A stretch of 64,000 nucleotides of DNA. Source: Aplysia californica. Lineage: Eukaryota; Mollusca; Gastropoda; Aplysiida; Aplysiidae. Shown piece by piece: positions 56,001 through 62,000 of the stretch. The position numbers and the translations under genes are program-made. The stretch spans positions 755,311 through 819,310 of the forward strand of contig NW_004797539.1 in NCBI RefSeq assembly GCF_000002075.1. Reading direction: 5' to 3'. The notes beneath the pieces were generated by a model that did not search any database, had not been told where the DNA came from, and was given only the letters and a program-made list of their open reading frames with translations. How positions within the stretch are numbered: position 1 is the first letter of the stretch; each line of letters opens with the position of its first letter.

Positions 56001-59000
56001 TTTTGCGATGCAAGAAAAAGCTGATAAAAAACCCCATCATTCTTCCAAAATCAGTGACAGTTCTTCATAAAGTAATAAACTTAGGTAAATTTCTTATTAA
56101 AAAGAACCATTTGTCAACTATAAAAAAACCAAACACAAATTTTGCTCTTGCATTGGTTGCCACGGATGGATGAAAAAGGCACTCTACAGTGCTACTGACA
56201 GAAGTGTCTTCAGCCATTCCAAAAGGGGGATGTTAACATGTTCTTATGCACAGTAGAATTTTAAATGGGCTGATTTATCGATGTCATGCTCATTCAGTGC
56301 CGAACAACATAGGGGGAACTGCTGCTTTTTGGTTCCTCATCCTTATTATCCGTCATTTTTCATCTACTTCTAGTGAACTGCTATATCCGAGGTGCCTTGA
56401 TATTGGAAACATACTTTGTGCTGTTGAGGCTAGAGAGGTGAGTAGAGTAAGCCTGATTCCCCATTTAGACTTCTTTGTTGACATTCACCCCTTGGCGATC
56501 ATAATTACATTGCAAGGAAGCTGTACATACCAAACATCCCAGTGAGAGCCTGTTCGTGGACGTGTCTGGAGTGCGAGTCTGGGTTCTTGTAGCCCTGAGC
56601 TGGTAGACTGCTGATCTCTTTCTCTTTGAAGCTAAAACCATAAACAAATAAAAACTTTCTCAAATACATACTCTTGTGAATCAAGGAAACATGCTATGTC
56701 TTCACTTTACTACAAAACCAGAGCCTAATAATGTCTTTACTTTATTACAAAACCAGAGACTAACAAATAAATAAAAAATTAATCTTGAGAAATGCAAAAA
56801 ATTAGAAGGTCTTGTTCTATACTCTCAAAACAAAATGCGCCTCGTGAAATATCACTTCTGGATTTGGTAAAATTACAGAGACAGAAGCGTCGGCCTACAA
56901 AAGCGATCGGCGAAATAAAGAAATTTAGCTTTTTGCATCCAAACTGTCTCAAAACTGAAAAAATCCAAGGGCGTCATGATCTGGGGAATATTTTAAAGAA
57001 TTTTTTGGCGAAAACTGCATGTCGATCGGTGCTGCCATTAAAAAGCCCTTTGAATAGCGAAATTCGGCCACCACAATTAGATAATAGAAGTAGCTAATCA
57101 AAGCAGAGACTGGGCATACCTTGGGTGTGAAAACAAGTGCATCATCATCTGTTTCTCATCATCGAGATTCATGACAGAAATTAGGAAGCATCTGATCAAG
57201 TCGTAAGCTTGACGGGGATGGAATGAATCAGTCAAAGAACTCTTCAGGGTGGTCAGAGCAGCTTCCACAGCCTGTGAAAAAAATCCCCCATCACACATGT
57301 CTCTTAAGAATAACAGTAAAAGCACAAGAGAATTAAATTTAGACACAAACAAAACCATCTAAATACAGACCTTTCATCCACACCTGCTTCTCTAAACTAC
57401 ATGGATAAAATGAGATGTTACGTACAATATTAAAATGTGGTCTGGCTTATCGTCCCTTCCCTTCTTTTTCTCCTGTTCTGTTCATACAATTGCTTACATT
57501 TTGATAAAAGGGCATACCGGATCACGATATTTCACTGACAGATTGTAACTGATTTTTAGCCACATCAATACGATTTTAGATAATTTAGTAGGAGGCAGGT
57601 TGCCTTGACCCTGACAATCATAGCCAACCTGCGAGCAGTGGGAAACAGAATCCCAGTAGACAGATGGAGACCTACTCTATAATAATAGTAACTTTTTCCC
57701 ACTCAAAAATCGAACACATATCCTCAACATAAAAAAACCCCAAATCAACTTATTACATTTGACAGCAATGCAACAAAATTAAAGGTGTGCTCTCGCTTAT
57801 GCAGCTCTCATTCTTTCTAAAAATTTACTTGTATTTTGGTATACGGGCATGCAAGATCAAGACATTCACTGTCATATTCGAAAACGGATAAACATCTAAG
57901 GAAAAGAAATAGACACAACAACACAGATACCAGGGACATCTTCGAGAGTTATGATTTTTAAACATTCAGCACTCCCTTTACAGTAAAACCTTCAATAACT
58001 CACTTTTTCAACAGGCAATGAGATGGGGGATTTACTCTCCTGGAAGTGGACGTTGACACAAGGACCAACAGTTTCTTTGTTGTTATAAGGCATCTGAAAC
58101 AACAACATTCAACAAACGACTTTATTTTCAAATTCTGTAACAGAATGTATTCCGACCATCTTAAAAACTTATGACATTTTTCTTCATACTATAAATTTGC
58201 AAGCGCTTGGAGGGGGAGGACTTAGATTAGGATCTTACGCAGATGGGATACAGCCGGACAGAGGTAGAGACTAAAACCCAAGGTAAAAGTTGATTGAGAA
58301 CTTGTGCTGGTGGCGTATTCTTTGTAAAAGGGGTTAGAAAGGCTGAAGATGACGATAAATTTGCAATGTAAGGATTTCGATAACCATATAAACGCATAAC
58401 ATTTTTCTTCAAACAATATATTAACGTGTAATAGCAACCATAAAAACTCGTAATAACATTTCTATTCAAGCTACAAATTTGCATGCATTATAACAATAAT
58501 GAAAACACATCATAACATTTGTCTCCATGCATGCATTATAACAACCCTATATGCTCATAACAATATTTTCCCATTTTATTTACAGACATTATATCATACT
58601 ATCTGTATTAGTACAAGCACAAATGTGAAGGTTTTCTGTTACAACTGCAGGAGAAAGAAAGTTAACTCCTTCAGATTGAGGACAAACAAAATTCAGCATA
58701 CTTCAACCAGATACACTATTCATGATCAATAATCATGCACACCTTCTGAGGCTCCATCAACATCTTCCTGTTCCCTCCGCCAAATTTTCCCAGGACCCTG
58801 AAAGCAGTAGCAGCTGTTGCGTCCTGAGGGTTCTTCAGCGTGCGCCATAGAGCCTGAGGGGAACACAAAAACATTTCTTTAAAAAAAAAAAAAAACCACC
58901 TAGAGAAACAAGGTATGAGTAAACAAAGACTGTAGATGCAAAAACAGGCAATGACTGCAAGGCAAAGCAGCTAGAAATACAGAAACAACAAGTGGGGAAG

Positions 59001-62000
59001 AAAAGAACTAAGATGACCTAATAGTTAATAATGCTTGTTGCACCCTCAACTCACCCACAGTGCTAGGAGATTTGAGTAAAGAAAGCATGTGGATGCAATA
59101 ACAGGTGATTACAAAGAAAAGAAAGACAGAAAGACGGAAACAACAAAAGGAAAGAAAAGAAAAAGGACAACCTACCAGTGGTGCTGTCCATCTACCAATG
59201 GTGCTTGGAAGGAAATGGCACAATGGTCAAGGCTCTTCATCACAGCATTTGCCATATTAATAATTTCAAGAAAAATGAAACAAACAGAGGTCCTAGCAGT
59301 GAACAGATAAGTTGAGTTCAGTTTTAGTAGGGGTTTTACGGCGCTCGCAACTACATAAGGTCATTTGAGCCCCAGAAGATTAGAGGTGTTATAAAAGAGT
59401 AACAAACATAAAAAAGAAGAAGGGGAGATAAGGACGATGGATGTTTCATAGGAAAGAAGAAGCAAACCACACCAGAGCACCCACCAACCACCCACAGTGA
59501 ACAGATAAGACAATACAACACAGATTACATAAGAATGAAAAGCAACATCAGAAATCCTCCTTTAGATATAAGTGGCTGACGGAGTGTGTCCTTTTGCAAA
59601 ACACGTGCCATCCTAAAGTTCAATAAGAACAAATGTTTAATAAGGATTAATGTCATCCATACTCTTCAAAGTAGCTAGATAAAAATATATCTGCTCTTTT
59701 CTCAGAATTTCACCAGGCATATGAGCCTTGCATGCGATGGACACACACTCTCTGCTAAATTTGAAAGGGAACAAAGATGATACCAATTTGTAATGGGTTC
59801 TACTTCCTTTGAAAATTTGCCATGAAATTAAGAAATTTGTTCTGAAAAGTACTCTGCTATTCTGGCCCTTGTAGTTTTCCACCTTCTTCAGGCTTAGACT
59901 TTTTCCTTCACCACAGATGCAGTAACCCGGAAAACAGTTACTTTTCTTTGATGGGGAGAGGGAACCGGAGCATTGCCCTATTCTAGGATGTGAACCAAAA
60001 CAGGTGATAGAAGAACCGAACCCCTCTCACATCTGACGCAACACCCCACCTCTCAATCAAACCCATAACCACATAATCATGATCCTGGATTGTTTGAGTT
60101 AGAAGCGCATCAATGCAGTAACAGCCATTTAGGGTACGGAAAAAGCAGGACAGACAACAGAGGGAAGGAAAAGAAATAGGACCTACCAGTAGTATGCTCC
60201 AACCACCCGCAATCTTGGTAGCCTAACCACATACAGCATACTGAGGTGAGTGCAAAACTACAATACCACAAGCCACTAACCTGCATAAGCTCAGCTCTCA
60301 CTGGCTGGATGTGGTCATAGAGAAAGTCTGGTTGCAAATTGTCTACACACAGTTCCAGAGTACGTAGGCCCTGAGAATGAAATGGGAAGTTAATCAAATA
60401 AGGAAAACAATTTTTTAAATCTAAAGAATACAGACAAAAGGTCTTTATCCCATATAAACCACTGAGTTCCAATGAGCAAACTTTACATTGTAAGCAGATC
60501 TTGAAATAAACTAAAAACAATATTCACTTTTAAGAGTGTATGCGTGGAAAAAATCTAAAATCTGCACACAAGTGGCCTTTAAGACTCAACACTAAGAGTA
60601 ATAACTCAAAAGAGGAACCTAACACACACATGCAAAGTCACTGCAGGAAACATACATTCTTCTGTTGATCATCATTTGCAAGTTTATAATACTCCTAATT
60701 TTTTAACAATGTCAAGAGAGGAGTTTATGGTAGTGAGCAGAAGAGTTTGTGAATAATGAGAGAAAAAGTTTGTGGCCAGAAAGGGAATAAGAGAATAGGA
60801 TTTGTAGCAAGCAAAAGAAAGGAGTTTGTGACTGGCTAGAGGTACCTGGTTAATGAGTGTCTGCGAGCCATTGAGGGCGGAGACCAGCGGATCCATCAAC
60901 ATAGGGAGGTAAGGCAGCAAGGAGCTGAGTCGAACGGGGACGGTGAGGCACAGCTCCACAAACAGGTCCTTGATCTGCTGCCGGTGCAAGCCACTCTGGA
61001 GACTGTTCAAGCCTGAAGTGGGCCAGAAAAAAGTAACTTATCAGGAAAGTGAGAGACTCAGGCCTAAAATAATACTGCAGAGAGGACCTGTCGACTTCCA
61101 AAGAGTAAAAATGCCATCACATCAGGGTTTTCATGAAAGAATCATAACTCTTCCACTGTATAAACCTATTACTCTTACAGATAGATGAAAAATAGAATAA
61201 ATGTGTAACAGATGTAAATTTTAGATCTGAAATTGCCATTCCACTTCTTTTATTGTTCATTTGAAATACTAGCACACAACATGCTTCAGGAAAGTTTTAG
61301 TCTTGTGTATGATTGACTTCATTGATTGCAAATGTTTTCCGTCAACAACTATTTTGATAATTTAGGAGGCCCATAGTTTCAACCCTGGCTGAAACAATTA
61401 TGGACAGTGCTGAGTAAAATAGGCAAAACATACCCTGTAACAAATTGGGAAGAAGGGGAAGGAACTCCTGGTACAGCAAGTCATGACATCCTCCTCCGAT
61501 AGACCGGAACAGCGCTCTCAGCAACAGGAAGTAGTTGAACGGTTCGTTGGCCGACAGGGCCAGCTCCATAGACTGGTTGACGATTGTGTGGAGGTGTGGC
61601 TGGACAAATAAAAAATATTAACACACAAAATTGTCCTCTCAGTAAATTCTGCATGGCCAATAGGTATTAACATTCTTCCAGCAATAAAGTAAAGATTATT
61701 TCACGATAAAAGAATAAGCCAGACCAAAAGACTGCCAAGTTCTTTTTTTTTGTTGCTCACAACGAACAGCAGACCTGGGCAGAGTTAGGTATTTTTTTTA
61801 GGAGACACAATGATACGTTATCTAGCCAATTAGAGAGACACAAAAAAGAGAATCTTGAACAATCACATATATACTATATACATATATATAGTTTTTCTGT
61901 CTGTAAAACTCAATTTAACACAAAAAATGACAAGATGTAACAAAAACTTTAACACATTATGGCATGGAGAAATACAAAAATAACTCCTCTGAGCAATAGA

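Noticed and set aside
56792-57097. A 101-codon Lys-rich plus-strand frame between exons 8 and 9
   Set aside because: No recognisable family, no splice or promoter context; likely chance.
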